Source of the DNA: Jongsikchunia kroppenstedtii DSM 45133
Lineage (GTDB): Bacteria > Actinomycetota > Actinomycetes > Mycobacteriales > Mycobacteriaceae
Assembly: GCF_000380485.1 (NCBI RefSeq)
Contig: NZ_AQYG01000051.1
Coordinates: 124,001-188,000 of the forward strand
Length of the DNA stretch: 64,000 bases
Reading direction: 5' to 3'
Positions within the stretch are counted from its first letter, which is position 1; each line of letters begins with the position of its first letter. Position numbers and translations under genes: made by a program. Of this stretch, positions 44,731-54,735 are shown piece after piece. Below the pieces are notes generated by a model. The model did no database searches. It saw only the letters and a program-made list of their open reading frames with translations, and was not told where the DNA came from.

Positions 44731-46424
44731 GGCCGACGCGAAGATCCGCGGCAGCCGGCCCCAGCCGGGCCGCGCGGCAAATGTCGTCAGGGCCTTCCCG
44801 GTGGTGGCCGCGGTGCGGTTGGTGACGAACCACGGCGGCTTCGGGGCGATGGTGAACTGCCCCGTAGCCACCGAGCGCGGGAACGGCCGGAACGGGCCGT
44901 GGACAACGGTGCGTTCGGTGCCGTCGAGCAGCAAGGCGTTGTGCACCACCCCGATCCCACTCTGCGCGTCATCGAGCGTGTGCCCCGGGAACGCGCCCCA
45001 GGTCGCGCTCGCCGTCAGGTAGCCGACGCCCGTCCACGCGTTCACGGCGATCGTGCCGTAGCGCAACCGCGCGAGCGCCTCGACGTACCCGGCGCCGAGC
45101 CGCCGGATCTGCCGGGGCGCGATGATGATGTTGGCGCCCAGCGTCCCGGCGAGCCGCTCGTTGGCGAAATCGACTGCCGCGTCCAGGAATTCCTGGCCCG
45201 AACCGGGCAGCGTGGTCACCACCAGGACGGGCGCGAAATACTCCTCGTCGAACGCGATATCGGGCTGATCGGCCGCCACCTCGACGAGTACTCGATCGCC
45301 GACCGCCGAATGTTCGGCGTGCGCATGATCACGGACCGCGGCGGCCGTCCGGTCGCCGCTGCCCGGGTAGTACGCGGCCCGGGCCGCCACCCGGGCGTAC
45401 GCGGCGCGCACCGCGTCCAGGAAGGCATCCTTCTGCGCCCAGTCGCTGCTGACCACCAGCACCTGCGACGCGACGCAGTTGTAGCCGTTGTTGTGCAGCT
45501 TCTGCGTGACGAGATGTTCGGCCTGGAACTTCAGGTCGCGCGTGGACCACCGCCCGGGGACCACGACGGTCGGCGATACACCGCCCAGTTCGCTCGTGAT
45601 CGGCTTGTCGAGCAGCCGCTCCCCGCGCGCCTTCCGGGCCCGTCCCTCATCGCCCGGCCCGAACACGATTGCGTTGTGCGAGTGGATGCTTCCGGTGATG
45701 TGCACATGCGTGACACCCGGATGCCCGACAGCGGCCGAGCCGACATCGACGCCGCCGGTGACGATCTTGACGAGCCCGAGATCGATGAACCGGGCGAACA
45801 CCGTCTCCAGCACCGGCAGCAGCGGATCGGTGATCGGGTTCAGCTTGAGCAGCACCACCCGGTTGTGCGCGAACAGCTCATACAGGGTGTCGAGCGCGGA
45901 GATCGACAGGATGTTGCCGGCGCCGAGCACGACGCCCAACCCGCCGGTCGCCCGGGGCGTCAGTGTCCGAGGCCGGCGCGCCGACGGATCGAATCGGCCG
46001 ACTCCCCGGACCGGCACCAGACGTCGGCGGTGAATCCGCCCAGCAGTAACCGGTCGAAGATGTTGTGCGGCAACACCCGGATGGCGGTGCGGCCGCCGGG
46101 CGCGGCGGTCATCCGGTAGCCGTCGACGGGACTGCGGCCCGCCGCCAGCGCGGCCAACGACTGACGCAGCGTCTGTGCCCCGGCGATCAGCGCGTACGGG
46201 CCGCTGAGCCACTCCTCCCCAATGAGCGGGCTATCGGCCGGGAGCTGCTTGATCTCCCGGGCACGGTCGATCCATTCCTGGGCGTGATCGCTCACCGCCT
46301 CCACGAGCGCGGCAAGCAGGTCCGCACGGTCGTCGAGACCAAGCGTGCCCCAGATCTTTTCGCCGTCGGCGAGCTGCTGCACCAGCTCGTCGATGTACGT
46401 GGCGCTGCTGCTGGTCGTGGTCAT
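44719..46424 (-). pseudogene. Aldehyde dehydrogenase family gene, frameshifted
   Basis: About 565 residues of an ALDH-superfamily enzyme, in two frames. The N-terminal third starts MTTTSSSATYIDELVQQLAD and ends RRAGLGH with an immediate stop near 45960. The remainder resumes one frame over as LTPRATGGLGVVLGAGNILS and includes HITGSIHSHNAIVFG, TSELGGVSPTVVVPG (general base Glu) and NNGYNCVASQV (catalytic Cys). One base is missing near 45960-45966, because AGLGH-LTPRATGG is the expected junction. The ATG at 46424 has AAAGGA eight bases upstream; an ATG at 46433 overlaps the GMC stop. It would oxidise the aldehyde made by the upstream GMC enzyme. Confidence 0.8.
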
Positions 46425-46429
46425 GTCGA

Positions 46430-48013
46430 TCATCCTTTGAGCAGGTCGGCAGCACGTTCGCCGATCACCATCGTCGGGGCGTGCGTGTGTCCGCGCACGA
46501 TGCGGGGCATGACCGAGGCGTCGGCGACGCGCAGCCCCTCGACGCCGCGCACCTTCAGGTCGGGAGTGACGACACTTGCTTCGTCCGCACCCATGCGGCA
46601 CGTGCTGGTCGGGTGGTAAAGCGTGTGCGAGTACGCGGTGAGTGCATCCTCGAGCGTGTCCGCCAGCTCGGCCTGTTCCTGCTTGGGCTGCAACAGCTTT
46701 CCGGTCTTGGAGGCCAGCGGTTCCGAGCTGAAGATCCGGTGGGCGATCCGCAGGCCGTTGCGCATCGCGGCGCGGTCGACTCCGTCGCTGTCGGACAGAT
46801 ACTTCGGGTCGACGAGCGGATTGGTCGTCGGATCGGCCGACGCCAGCGTCACCGTGCCGTGACTGCGCGGGTCGACCAGGATCGGGCCGAGGCCGATGCC
46901 ATGGCCCACCGGCGTCCCGATGCCCTCGTCGTAGAACGGCGCCGGGCCGAAGATGATCTCGATGTCGGGCAGTTCGAGATCCGGACGGCTGCGCACGAAG
47001 CCGTACGCCTCACCGACATTCGAGGTGAGCATGCCGCGCCGGCGGATCAGGTAGTCGGCGATCTCGCGCGGCTTCTCGGCGGCGAAGAGACTGCCCGACT
47101 CGACCGCGTAACCGAGCAGGCACACCAGGTGATCCTGCAGATTCCGGCCGACCTCCGGCAGATGGTGCATCACGTCGATGCCGTGGCGGCGCAGCTGCTC
47201 CTGATCGCCGATGCCCGACAGCATCAGCAACTGCGGAGTGTTCAGCGCACCGCCGGACAGGATCACCTCTTTGCGGGCCATGACGGTCTGTGTCACACCG
47301 TCTTTGAGGTATTGCACGCCAACCGCCCGTCGCCCGTCGAACAGCACCTTGGTGGCGTGGGCGTTGGTCAGCACGGTCAGGTTCGACCGCTTGGCCGCCG
47401 GCCGGAGGTAGGAGTCCGCGGTGCTCGCCCGCGCGCCGCGCTTCTGACACACCATCGTCTGCGTGAAGCCGTCGGGCTGCGGAAGATTCGCACGCTCGCG
47501 GGTGAAACCGGCGTTCTGCACCGCGGTCAGGAAGTCCGCGGTCCAGCCGCGGGGACTCCGCTGGTTCGAGACGGCTTGCGGCCCCGTTCGTCCCTCGTCC
47601 GGCTCCTGGGCTCCCTCGACGCTTTCGATGCGCTTGAAGTACTCGACGACGTTGGCGAAGGACCAGCTGTCCCCGGCGACCTTGGCCCAGCCGTCGTAGT
47701 CGGCGGCGAAGCCGCGGACCCACATCATGGCGTTCATCGACGACGAGCCGCCGAGCATCTTGCCGCGCGGATAGAAGATCTTCCGATCGCCCAGCTCCGG
47801 CTGCGGGGTGGTGAACACCTTCCAGTCCAGCTCGCTCTGGAACAGCTTCGAGAACGCCGCCGGGATGTGCACCTCCTGCTTCTTGTCCGCACCGCCCGCC
47901 TCCAGGGCGACGACCTGGTTGCTCGACCGCTCGCTGAGTCGGGCGGCGATGATCGCGCCCGCCGATCCGGTGCCGACGACGACGTAGTCGGCGTGCGATG
48001 GGCTGTCAGACAT
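46430..48013 (-). CDS. GMC-family FAD alcohol/choline dehydrogenase
   Basis: Glucose-methanol-choline oxidoreductase of 527 aa. The FAD motif is VVVGTGSAGAIIAARLSE with EAGG; GMC signature 1 is YPRGKMLGGSSSMNAMMWVRG and signature 2 is SGGALNTPQLLMLSGIG. The active-site His lies in LYHPTSTCRMG. The ATG at 48013 has AAGGA upstream and gives the family N-terminus. It resembles choline or alcohol dehydrogenases; the substrate is not established. It is followed immediately by the aldehyde dehydrogenase gene and diverges from the PucR-type gene, so a regulated alcohol-to-acid pathway is likely. Confidence 0.93.
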   Translation of the reverse strand: MSDSPSHADYVVVGTGSAGAIIAARLSERSSNQVVALEAGGADKKQEVHIPAAFSKLFQSELDWKVFTTPQPELGDRKIFYPRGKMLGGSSSMNAMMWVRGFAADYDGWAKVAGDSWSFANVVEYFKRIESVEGAQEPDEGRTGPQAVSNQRSPRGWTADFLTAVQNAGFTRERANLPQPDGFTQTMVCQKRGARASTADSYLRPAAKRSNLTVLTNAHATKVLFDGRRAVGVQYLKDGVTQTVMARKEVILSGGALNTPQLLMLSGIGDQEQLRRHGIDVMHHLPEVGRNLQDHLVCLLGYAVESGSLFAAEKPREIADYLIRRRGMLTSNVGEAYGFVRSRPDLELPDIEIIFGPAPFYDEGIGTPVGHGIGLGPILVDPRSHGTVTLASADPTTNPLVDPKYLSDSDGVDRAAMRNGLRIAHRIFSSEPLASKTGKLLQPKQEQAELADTLEDALTAYSHTLYHPTSTCRMGADEASVVTPDLKVRGVEGLRVADASVMPRIVRGHTHAPTMVIGERAADLLKG

Positions 48014-48108
48014 AGTGGATTCCTTCGTGATACGTGACCGTTCCCGAACTCTATGGAGACCGGCCGCCCGACCACTACGTTCGACCGCACGCGGATCGCC
48101 GCGCACTG

Positions 48109-48136
48109 TTGTGCACATGCACAAACCCACTAGAGT
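48109..48136. promoter_or_regulatory. Palindromic operator and leaderless promoter of the PucR-type gene
   Basis: TTGTGCA-CA-TGCACAA (48109-48124) has seven-base perfect arms. Its left arm TTGTGC fits a -35, and TAGAGT (48131-48136) 16 bases downstream fits a -10 that ends six bases before the ATG at 48143. Binding at the palindrome would block this promoter. It also lies about 95 bases upstream of the divergent GMC gene. Confidence 0.55.
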
Positions 48137-48142
48137 GCACGC

Positions 48143-49287
48143 ATGAGCGTGTCCAGGAGTCCGGTGGTGACGCCTTCGTCGACGCTGCCGGGACTGCTGC
48201 TGCCGCGCCTGGAATCGATGACCGCGACGCTCGTCTCCCGGGTGATCCAGGACGACGGCTCGTATACCGAGCAGGGCATGCTGACCGCCGACGAGCTCTA
48301 CGCGGCATGCCTCGCCAATCTGACGGCCATCGCGCACGGCCTCGCCGGCGCCGAGCCGGACCTGCGCCCCGCGGTAGCGGTGGGCCGGCTCAAGGCCGAA
48401 CGCGGAATCCCGATCGCGGCGCTCCTGCACGCGTTTCGACTGGGCGGCCGCATCGTCTGGGAACAGCTGACCGAACTCTCCCACGGGCCCGGTGACCCGG
48501 AGCTGCACGCGCTCGCATCCGGTCTCTGGGAACTGGTCGACGTCTACTCCGGAGTCGCGAGTGACGCCTACCGCGAGGCCGAGGTGCGCCTCGCCACCAC
48601 CAACGTCGAAGCCCGAGTCCAGTTGGTGCGCACGCTGTTCGACGATCACACCGAGAGCCCGGCGCGCGCATTGGCCGCGATGCGCAGTCTCGGCATCGCC
48701 GAGCACGGCACGTTCGCGATCGCGGCGATCACGCCGCCGGATTCCGATGCTCCGCTGCCGGACAACCTGGAGGCCGCACTGCGACTATCCCCTTCACGGG
48801 CGCGTCGGCCATCCCGGCCGCGATCGCCGAGGCGCGACTGGCGGCGCGCAGCGCGTGTCCCGGCGACAGCGGAATCGTCCGATACGGGGCCGACCCGACA
48901 GCGCAGCTACTGGTCACCGTGCCCGAGGAGGGCCGGCGCATCGCCACGCAGATCCTCGGGCCGATCCTCCGGCGACCGGCCGCCGAGCGCGACGACCTGA
49001 TCTCGATGCTGCAGGCCTGGTACGCCTGTCGTGGCTCCACCACCGAGGTCGCGAAAAGGCTGCATTGCCACCGCAATACGGTGCGCTACCGGTTGAACAA
49101 GGTCCGCGATCTCACCGGCCGCGACATCGCCGACCCGGCAGAGTCAGCCGAGTTGCATCTCGCACTCCGCGCGGTCGCGCTGCTGCAACCACTCGATCAG
49201 TCCGGAACCGGCACCGGTTCCAGGATCTCGGCGCGCGACTCCGGTGCGGCCGCACGCAGGGCGTCCGCCGACTCGTCGTCGGGCTGA
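48143..49287 (+). pseudogene. PucR/CdaR-type helix-turn-helix regulator, frameshifted
   Basis: About 380 residues of a PucR-family regulator. The N-terminal sensor region (LPGLLLPRLESMTATLVSRV, AALLHAFRLGGRIVWEQ) reads to about residue 212, PLPDNLEAALR. From about 48781 the homology continues in another frame as TIPFTGASAIPAAIAEARLA, then VTVPEEGRRIATQILGPILR and the HTH_30 domain (TTEVAKRLHCHRNTVRYRLN). One missing base near 48775-48790 explains this. It diverges from the GMC oxidoreductase and would have regulated it. The 3' end overlaps glpD tail-to-tail by 91 bases. Confidence 0.8.
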
Positions 49288-50954
49288 CGCTGCGACGCGA
49301 TCTCCGCCTCGACCCGGGCCCGATAGTTCTGGACCTCGAACGCGACCTGCTTCTTGCTCCACCCCAGCATCGGCGCCACGAGTTCGGCCACCTCCTGGGC
49401 GCAATCCGCACCGCGATGCGGGTACTCGATGGCGATGCGGGTGCGCCGCGCCATGATGTCCTCCAGATGCAGCGCCGCCTCGCTGGCCACGGCGTAGCGC
49501 ACCTCCGCGCGCAGGTACTGCGGCGCCGCCGCGAGCGGTTCGAGCAGGCCCGGATCCGCGTCGGTCGGTGCCAACACGTCATCGATCAGCGAGCCGTAGC
49601 GGTTGAGCAGGCGCCGAATCCGATACGGGTGCAAGCCGAATCGCTCGCCGATCCGTTCCGTCTGGTTGATCAGCGCGAAGTAGCCGTCCGCGCCGACCAA
49701 CGGGGTGCGCTTGGTGATCGACGGCGCCACCCGGGTCGGGATGAAGTCCACACACGCGTCGACGGCGTCGGCCGCCATCACCCGATAGGTCGTGTATTTG
49801 CCGCCGGCGATCGACACCAGGCCCGGGGCCACGGTCGCGACGGCATGCTCGCGCGACAGCTTGGACGTCGAATCGCTCTCGCCTGCCAGTAGCGGCCGCA
49901 GGCCCGCATAGACACCCTCGATGTCGCCGGCGGTCAGCGGCGTCACCAGCACCTCGTTGACCCTCGTGAGGATGTAGTCGATGTCGGCCTTGGTGGCCGC
50001 CGGATGCGCCAGGTCCAGATTCCAGTCGGTGTCGGTGGTGCCGATGATCCAGTGCGTCTCCCACGGGATCACGAACAGCACCGACGAGGTCGTGCGCAGG
50101 ATGATGGCCGTCTCGCTGACGATCCGGTCGCGCGGCACCACGATGTGCACGCCCTTGGAAGCGCGGACGGTGAAGTGCCCGCGCTCCTTCGACAACGCCT
50201 GCACCTCGTCCATCCATACGCCCGAGGCGTTGATCACGCAGTGCGCCTTGACGTCGATGACCTCCGCGGTCTCCGAGTCACGGACACGCACGCCTGCAAC
50301 CCGGTCGGCCTCCCGCAGGAAGTCGACCACCTGAGTGGAGGTGCGGATGACCGCGCCGTACTGCGCCGCCGTCCGCGCGACCGTCAGCGTGTGACGCGCG
50401 TCGTCGACGACCGTGTCGTGATAGCGAATACCGCCGGTGAGCGAATTCCGCTTGAGCGCCGGCGCGATGCGCAGCGCGCCCGAGCGGGTCACATGCTGTT
50501 GTCCCGGAACCGACTTCGCGCCGCCCATGCGGTCATACAGCGCCAGACCGGCGGCCACGTAGGGTCGCTCCCACACCCGCTGCGTCAGCGGGAAGAGGAA
50601 CGGCAGCGGCTTCACCAGATGCGGTGCCAGCACACTGAGCGCCAGCTCGCGCTCCCGCAGCGCCTCGCGCACCAGGCCGAACTCGAACTGCTCCAGGTAG
50701 CGCAGGCCGCCGTGGAACATCTTCGACGAGCGGCTCGACGTCCCGGAGGCGATGTCGCGGGCCTCGACGAGCGCGACCCGCAACCCGCGGGTCGCCGCAT
50801 CCAGCGCGGCCCCCGCGCCGACGACGCCACCGCCGACCACGACCACGTCGAACTGCTCGGACCGCAGACGTTCCCAGGCGTCGGCGCGATAGGCCGGCCC
50901 CATATCCGCGGGCCGGTCGGGATCGAAATGCCAATCTGCATGTGCCGGAGTCAC
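49197..50954 (-). CDS. glpD: Aerobic glycerol-3-phosphate dehydrogenase
   Basis: FAD-dependent membrane-associated enzyme (585 aa) that oxidises glycerol-3-phosphate to dihydroxyacetone phosphate and feeds electrons to quinone. The FAD motif is DVVVVGGGVVGAGAALDAAT with RGLRVALVEARDIASGTSSR. KMFHGGLRYLEQFEFGLVRE and the C-terminal DAO_C region (RYAVASEAALHLEDIMARRT) are present. The GTG at 50954 gives the mycobacterial GlpD2-like N-terminus VTPAHADWHFDPDRPADM. It starts 37 bases after the asparaginase stop and may be read through from that operon. Confidence 0.95.
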   Translation of the reverse strand: MTPAHADWHFDPDRPADMGPAYRADAWERLRSEQFDVVVVGGGVVGAGAALDAATRGLRVALVEARDIASGTSSRSSKMFHGGLRYLEQFEFGLVREALRERELALSVLAPHLVKPLPFLFPLTQRVWERPYVAAGLALYDRMGGAKSVPGQQHVTRSGALRIAPALKRNSLTGGIRYHDTVVDDARHTLTVARTAAQYGAVIRTSTQVVDFLREADRVAGVRVRDSETAEVIDVKAHCVINASGVWMDEVQALSKERGHFTVRASKGVHIVVPRDRIVSETAIILRTTSSVLFVIPWETHWIIGTTDTDWNLDLAHPAATKADIDYILTRVNEVLVTPLTAGDIEGVYAGLRPLLAGESDSTSKLSREHAVATVAPGLVSIAGGKYTTYRVMAADAVDACVDFIPTRVAPSITKRTPLVGADGYFALINQTERIGERFGLHPYRIRRLLNRYGSLIDDVLAPTDADPGLLEPLAAAPQYLRAEVRYAVASEAALHLEDIMARRTRIAIEYPHRGADCAQEVAELVAPMLGWSKKQVAFEVQNYRARVEAEIASQRQPDDESADALRAAAPESRAEILEPVPVPD

Positions 50955-50991
50955 GGCCCCCAGGTTACTCGTCGGTAACTGTGATGGCCGG

Positions 50992-51963
50992 TTAGCGCGC
51001 GGGGGCGGTTCGATCCGCCTCGGCCGCGACCAGCGCGCGCAGTTCGCCCTGGTCCCGGCCTTGCGCGACCCCGAGGGACAGCAGTAGCCGGGCGCGATGC
51101 GGCGACAACCCCGGCGCCAGCTGGGCGCCGGCGGCCGATAACTGCGCGCCGCCGCCTCGATATCCGTAGCGCGGAGCCACCCGAGCATCCGGGGCCCGGG
51201 TGGTGATCACCACCAGCGTTCCGGCCGCCAGCAGCCGCTCGGCGGCGACCGCCTGCGCCGGCGGCAGATTGCCGGCCCCATTCGCGGCCACCACCACCGC
51301 CGGCTGCCCGGCACCGACCGCGGCGAGAACGCGTCCGTCGTCGCCGAGCGCGGCACTGATGATCGGCACCGGGCGAATCGGCCCCGCCGGTGCTCCATGC
51401 GCCGACTGCCGTGTCCGGTGCCGGTACCACTGGAGATCGCCGTTTCCGACGATCGCCAGCGGTCCCCGTCCCGGCGCGGCGAACGCATCGCGCGCCACCC
51501 CCGACACCTTGAGCACCTCGCGCGCCGCGAACACCCGGCCACCGAAGACGACCACCGGGTCGGTCTCGACACCGGACGCGGCGACCACCCGAGCGTCGGC
51601 GAGGTTGGCGGGCCCGTCGCTGTCGGGACGTTCGCCCGTCACCATCGCGCCGGTCACCACGACCGGCACCGACCAACCGCGGCGATACGCCAGCCACGCC
51701 GACACCTCCTCGATCGAGTCGGTGCCGGTCGTGACGACGATCCCGGCGACCCCGGTGTCGACGAGACCGGCACACCGATTCACCAGACGTTCAAGCAGCT
51801 CGAAGTCGACCTCGGACCCGCCGACCAGTGCCAGATCCTCCGCCCCGGCGAACCCGCCGACCCGGTCGGCCAGGCCGCGCGCATCGCGGAAAGGCTGTGC
51901 GCCGCCGGCCGTCTCGCGCATCGAGATCGTGCCGCCGAGTCCGACCAGGACGACTCCGGTCAC
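50992..51963 (-). CDS. L-asparaginase
   Basis: Asparaginase/glutaminase family enzyme (323 aa). The first catalytic Thr lies in LVGLGGTISMRE and the second in TTGTDSIEEVSAW, with the GANGAGNLP segment near residue 240. No signal peptide, so cytosolic. The GTG at 51963 overlaps the stop of the ABC substrate-binding gene as GTGA, which is strong evidence for coupled translation. It would release ammonia and aspartate from asparagine. Pairing with an SsuABC-type importer is unusual. Confidence 0.92.
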   Translation of the reverse strand: MTGVVLVGLGGTISMRETAGGAQPFRDARGLADRVGGFAGAEDLALVGGSEVDFELLERLVNRCAGLVDTGVAGIVVTTGTDSIEEVSAWLAYRRGWSVPVVVTGAMVTGERPDSDGPANLADARVVAASGVETDPVVVFGGRVFAAREVLKVSGVARDAFAAPGRGPLAIVGNGDLQWYRHRTRQSAHGAPAGPIRPVPIISAALGDDGRVLAAVGAGQPAVVVAANGAGNLPPAQAVAAERLLAAGTLVVITTRAPDARVAPRYGYRGGGAQLSAAGAQLAPGLSPHRARLLLSLGVAQGRDQGELRALVAAEADRTAPAR

Positions 51964-53003
51964 GCGGAGTAGAGGTTGTTCAGCCCGGTGTACACATACG
52001 GCGAGAAGTCGTAATCCTTCGGAATCAGGCCGTTGGTCGCGAAGGTGGACACCAGCTTCTGCTCGGAGTCGATGACCTCCTTCGTGATCGGTACCGGCAC
52101 CGCCGCCGAGTTCCGCGCCGCAGGGCCGGTCACCGACAGCGGCAGACCCGTTGCCTTGGACCAGTACTGGGCCCACTGGTCAGGATGCTCGTTGGCCCAC
52201 AGCCGTGCCTGGTTCCACAGCCGCACGTACTCCCGGATCGCGGCCGCCTTGCCCGGGTCGGTCAGCGCCGCCCGGGACGCCACGTTGTACGAGTAGTGCG
52301 TGCCGTACGGGGCGGTGTCGGTCAAGACCCGCGCACCGTGCAGGGCTGTCGCCTGCTCGGAATACGGGCTCCACGCCGCCCAGGCATCGATCGAGCCGTT
52401 CGTCAGCGCGGCGAGCCCGGCAGCCGGGGCGAGGTAGTCGAGACTGACATCCGACGGCTTGAGACCGGCCTGGTTCAGCACCTGGAACGTGAAGTAGTTG
52501 GTGTTGCTGCCCTGATTTCCGCCGATCTTCTTGCCGCGCAGCTGATTCACCGAGGTGATCGGCGAATTCTTGGGCACGACGATCGCCTCGTATCCTGCCG
52601 GATTGCGGGTCGCCGAGACCACCGCGATCGGCGCGCCGCCCGCCGCCGTGAAGACCGGCGGCGCGTCGCCGACGCTGCCGATGTCGACCGCGCCGGACGC
52701 CTCGGCCTGCAGCATCACCGGGCCCGCATTGAAGTTCGCCCACTTCACCTTGAACGGCAGCTTGTCGGTCAACCCGGCCGCGGCCAGCAGCGCCTGCGAT
52801 CCGACGCCGGCCTGATCGCCGACCGTCAGCGTCACGGTCGACAGGTCGACCGGCGAGCCCTGCCCGGCCGCCTGTGGTGCCGCGGACACGGAACTGGCCG
52901 ACGTGGAACTGCTGGATCCGCTGCAGCCCGCAACCAGCCCGGCGGCCACTAGCGCGGCCCCCAGCGCGATCGCCGGTCGGTACCGGAACAGGCTGTGTTT
53001 CAT
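51960..53003 (-). CDS. SsuA-like ABC substrate-binding lipoprotein
   Basis: Lipoprotein of 347 aa with signal peptide ALGAALVAAGLVAGC and a Ser-rich linker. The NMT1/SsuA-type binding fold shows ANFNAGPVMLQAEASGAVDI, GSVGDAPP and VVPKNSPITSVNQLRGKKIG. The family binds aliphatic sulfonates, taurine or nitrate-like ligands; the ligand here is not known. It is the third gene of the permease-ATPase-binding protein set and is coupled to asparaginase. Confidence 0.9.
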   Translation of the reverse strand: MKHSLFRYRPAIALGAALVAAGLVAGCSGSSSSTSASSVSAAPQAAGQGSPVDLSTVTLTVGDQAGVGSQALLAAAGLTDKLPFKVKWANFNAGPVMLQAEASGAVDIGSVGDAPPVFTAAGGAPIAVVSATRNPAGYEAIVVPKNSPITSVNQLRGKKIGGNQGSNTNYFTFQVLNQAGLKPSDVSLDYLAPAAGLAALTNGSIDAWAAWSPYSEQATALHGARVLTDTAPYGTHYSYNVASRAALTDPGKAAAIREYVRLWNQARLWANEHPDQWAQYWSKATGLPLSVTGPAARNSAAVPVPITKEVIDSEQKLVSTFATNGLIPKDYDFSPYVYTGLNNLYSA

Positions 53004-53085
53004 GGTGTTTCCTCTTTCATCATCAGGACGGATACAGCGTGAGATACCGCAGCACCGATCGGTGCTGCGGCGGTTGGAAGTTCGG

Positions 53086-53829
53086 TCAGTCGACGCCGAG
53101 AGCGCTCAGCAGCCGGGTCCGCAGGGCGACGAGTTCGGCACCATCCCGATTGCGCGGACGCGCCGATTCGACAGGTGATTCGAATGCGATCTGCCCGTCG
53201 CGCAGCACCAGCACCCGGTCGGCCAGCGCGAGCGCCTCGTCGACATCGTGGGTGACCAGCAGGACGGCGGGGCGATGTCGCTGCCATAGGCTCAGCACCA
53301 GCCGATGCATGGTGATGCGGGTCAACGCGTCCAGCGCGCTGAACGGCTCGTCGAGCAGTAGCAGCCGCGGGTCTCGCACCAGGGCGCGGGCAAGCGAAAC
53401 CCGTTGCGCCTGACCACCGGAGAGCGTCACCGGCCAGGCATCGGCGTGGTCGGTCAGTCCGACCTCGTCGAGCGCCTGCCGGGCGACCTGCTTGGGGTTC
53501 TTGGCGTCGAGCCCCAGCGCCGTGTTGGCCAGCACCGACTTCCACGGCAGCAGCCGCGGTTCCTGGAAGGCGACCGCGACCGGTCCCTCGACCTCCAGTG
53601 CCCCCGTCACGCCGTCGTCCAGACCGGCGATAGCCCGCAACAGGGTCGACTTGCCGGAACCGCTGCGTCCGAGCAGCGCGACGAATTCACCCGGAGCGAT
53701 GGTCAGGTCGAGCCCATCGAGCACCCGGGATACGCCGAATTCCCTTGTCAAATCCCGGGTGTAGACCACCGGCTGGGCGACCGGATGGTCACGGGTGCTG
53801 TCGATCAGTTCACCAATTCGCGGCGCCAT
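53086..53829 (-). CDS. SsuB-like ABC transporter ATP-binding protein
   Basis: ABC ATPase of 247 aa. Walker A is GRSGSGKST, the signature is LSGGQAQRVSLARAL, Walker B is LLLLDEPFSALD, and the H-loop is LLVTHDVDEAL. Most similar in length and layout to SsuB/TauB of sulfonate importers. The ATG at 53829 overlaps the permease gene by 25 bases. Confidence 0.95.
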   Translation of the reverse strand: MAPRIGELIDSTRDHPVAQPVVYTRDLTREFGVSRVLDGLDLTIAPGEFVALLGRSGSGKSTLLRAIAGLDDGVTGALEVEGPVAVAFQEPRLLPWKSVLANTALGLDAKNPKQVARQALDEVGLTDHADAWPVTLSGGQAQRVSLARALVRDPRLLLLDEPFSALDALTRITMHRLVLSLWQRHRPAVLLVTHDVDEALALADRVLVLRDGQIAFESPVESARPRNRDGAELVALRTRLLSALGVD

Positions 53830-54680
53830 GCCAGTGCCCTCCGCTCCGCGATGCGCACCAGCCAGTCGGTGATCAGACCCAGGATCGTATACACGATGAG
53901 TGCCACGAAGATGACGTCGTTCTGCAGGAACTGCGTCGCCTGATTGATCAGGAAGCCCAGTCCCGCCTTCGTATTCAGTTGCTCGGCCACGACCAGCGAC
54001 AACCAGGCGGCACCGAGACTCTGCCGCAGCCCGACCAGGATCTGCGGCAGCGCGCCCGGCAGCACCACGTGACGCAGCACCTCGAGCCGGTTCAGCCCGA
54101 GCACCCGTCCGGCCTCGACGAATTTCGGATCCACGCTGCGGATGCCGGCGAAGGTGTTGAGATACAACGGAATCCCGGCGCCCAGCGCGATCAGCAGCAG
54201 TTTCGGCTCTTGGCCGATGCCGAACCACACGATGAACACCGGCACCAACCCGAACAGTGGGATGGTGCGCAGCATCTGCATCAGCGGGTCGACGATGGTC
54301 TCGCCGACCCGGCTCAGCCCGGACACCACGGCGAATACCAGCGCGACCGCCGCACCCAGCGCGAATCCGGATGCCATCCGCTCCAGCGACGCCACCAGCG
54401 CGCCCTGCAGCGTTCCATATGCCGGCGAATCGGTGGTGATCAGTCGTATGGCCGTCTGCCACACGTCGACCGGCGATGGCACCTTCTGCGGTGACACGGC
54501 GCCGGTGGCGCTCGCGATCTGCCACAACACCAGCAGCGCAATGGGACTCAGCAGCCGGCACCAGCCCGGTATCGACCGCTGTCGACTCCGAGCTGCTCGT
54601 GCCGGGCGTTCGGCACGTGCTGCCGGCTCGACGTCGGGTGCCGGTGTCGATGCGATCACCGGCGCAGTACTGATGCTCAT
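53805..54680 (-). CDS. SsuC-like ABC transporter permease
   Basis: Inner-membrane permease of 291 aa with six TM segments. The EAA loop is VEAGRVLGLNRLEVLRHVVL followed by PGALPQILVGLR, typical of the nitrate/sulfonate/taurine group. The N-terminal 35 residues are Ala/Arg/Pro-rich. The ATG at 54680 lies 55 bases downstream of the aminotransferase stop, so the transporter may be transcribed with it. Confidence 0.93.
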   Translation of the reverse strand: MSISTAPVIASTPAPDVEPAARAERPARAARSRQRSIPGWCRLLSPIALLVLWQIASATGAVSPQKVPSPVDVWQTAIRLITTDSPAYGTLQGALVASLERMASGFALGAAVALVFAVVSGLSRVGETIVDPLMQMLRTIPLFGLVPVFIVWFGIGQEPKLLLIALGAGIPLYLNTFAGIRSVDPKFVEAGRVLGLNRLEVLRHVVLPGALPQILVGLRQSLGAAWLSLVVAEQLNTKAGLGFLINQATQFLQNDVIFVALIVYTILGLITDWLVRIAERRALAWRRELVN

Positions 54681-54735
54681 GCCGACAGTGTGGTCGGCCG
54701 CCGTTGCGCCGTGGAGGTTTGCGATCAGGCTGAAT

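Noticed and set aside
48014-48706. N-terminal extension of the GMC oxidoreductase
   Set aside because: The stretch upstream of 48013 is low-complexity and overlaps the divergent PucR gene; the ATG at 48013 has a good ribosome site and the FAD motif at normal distance.
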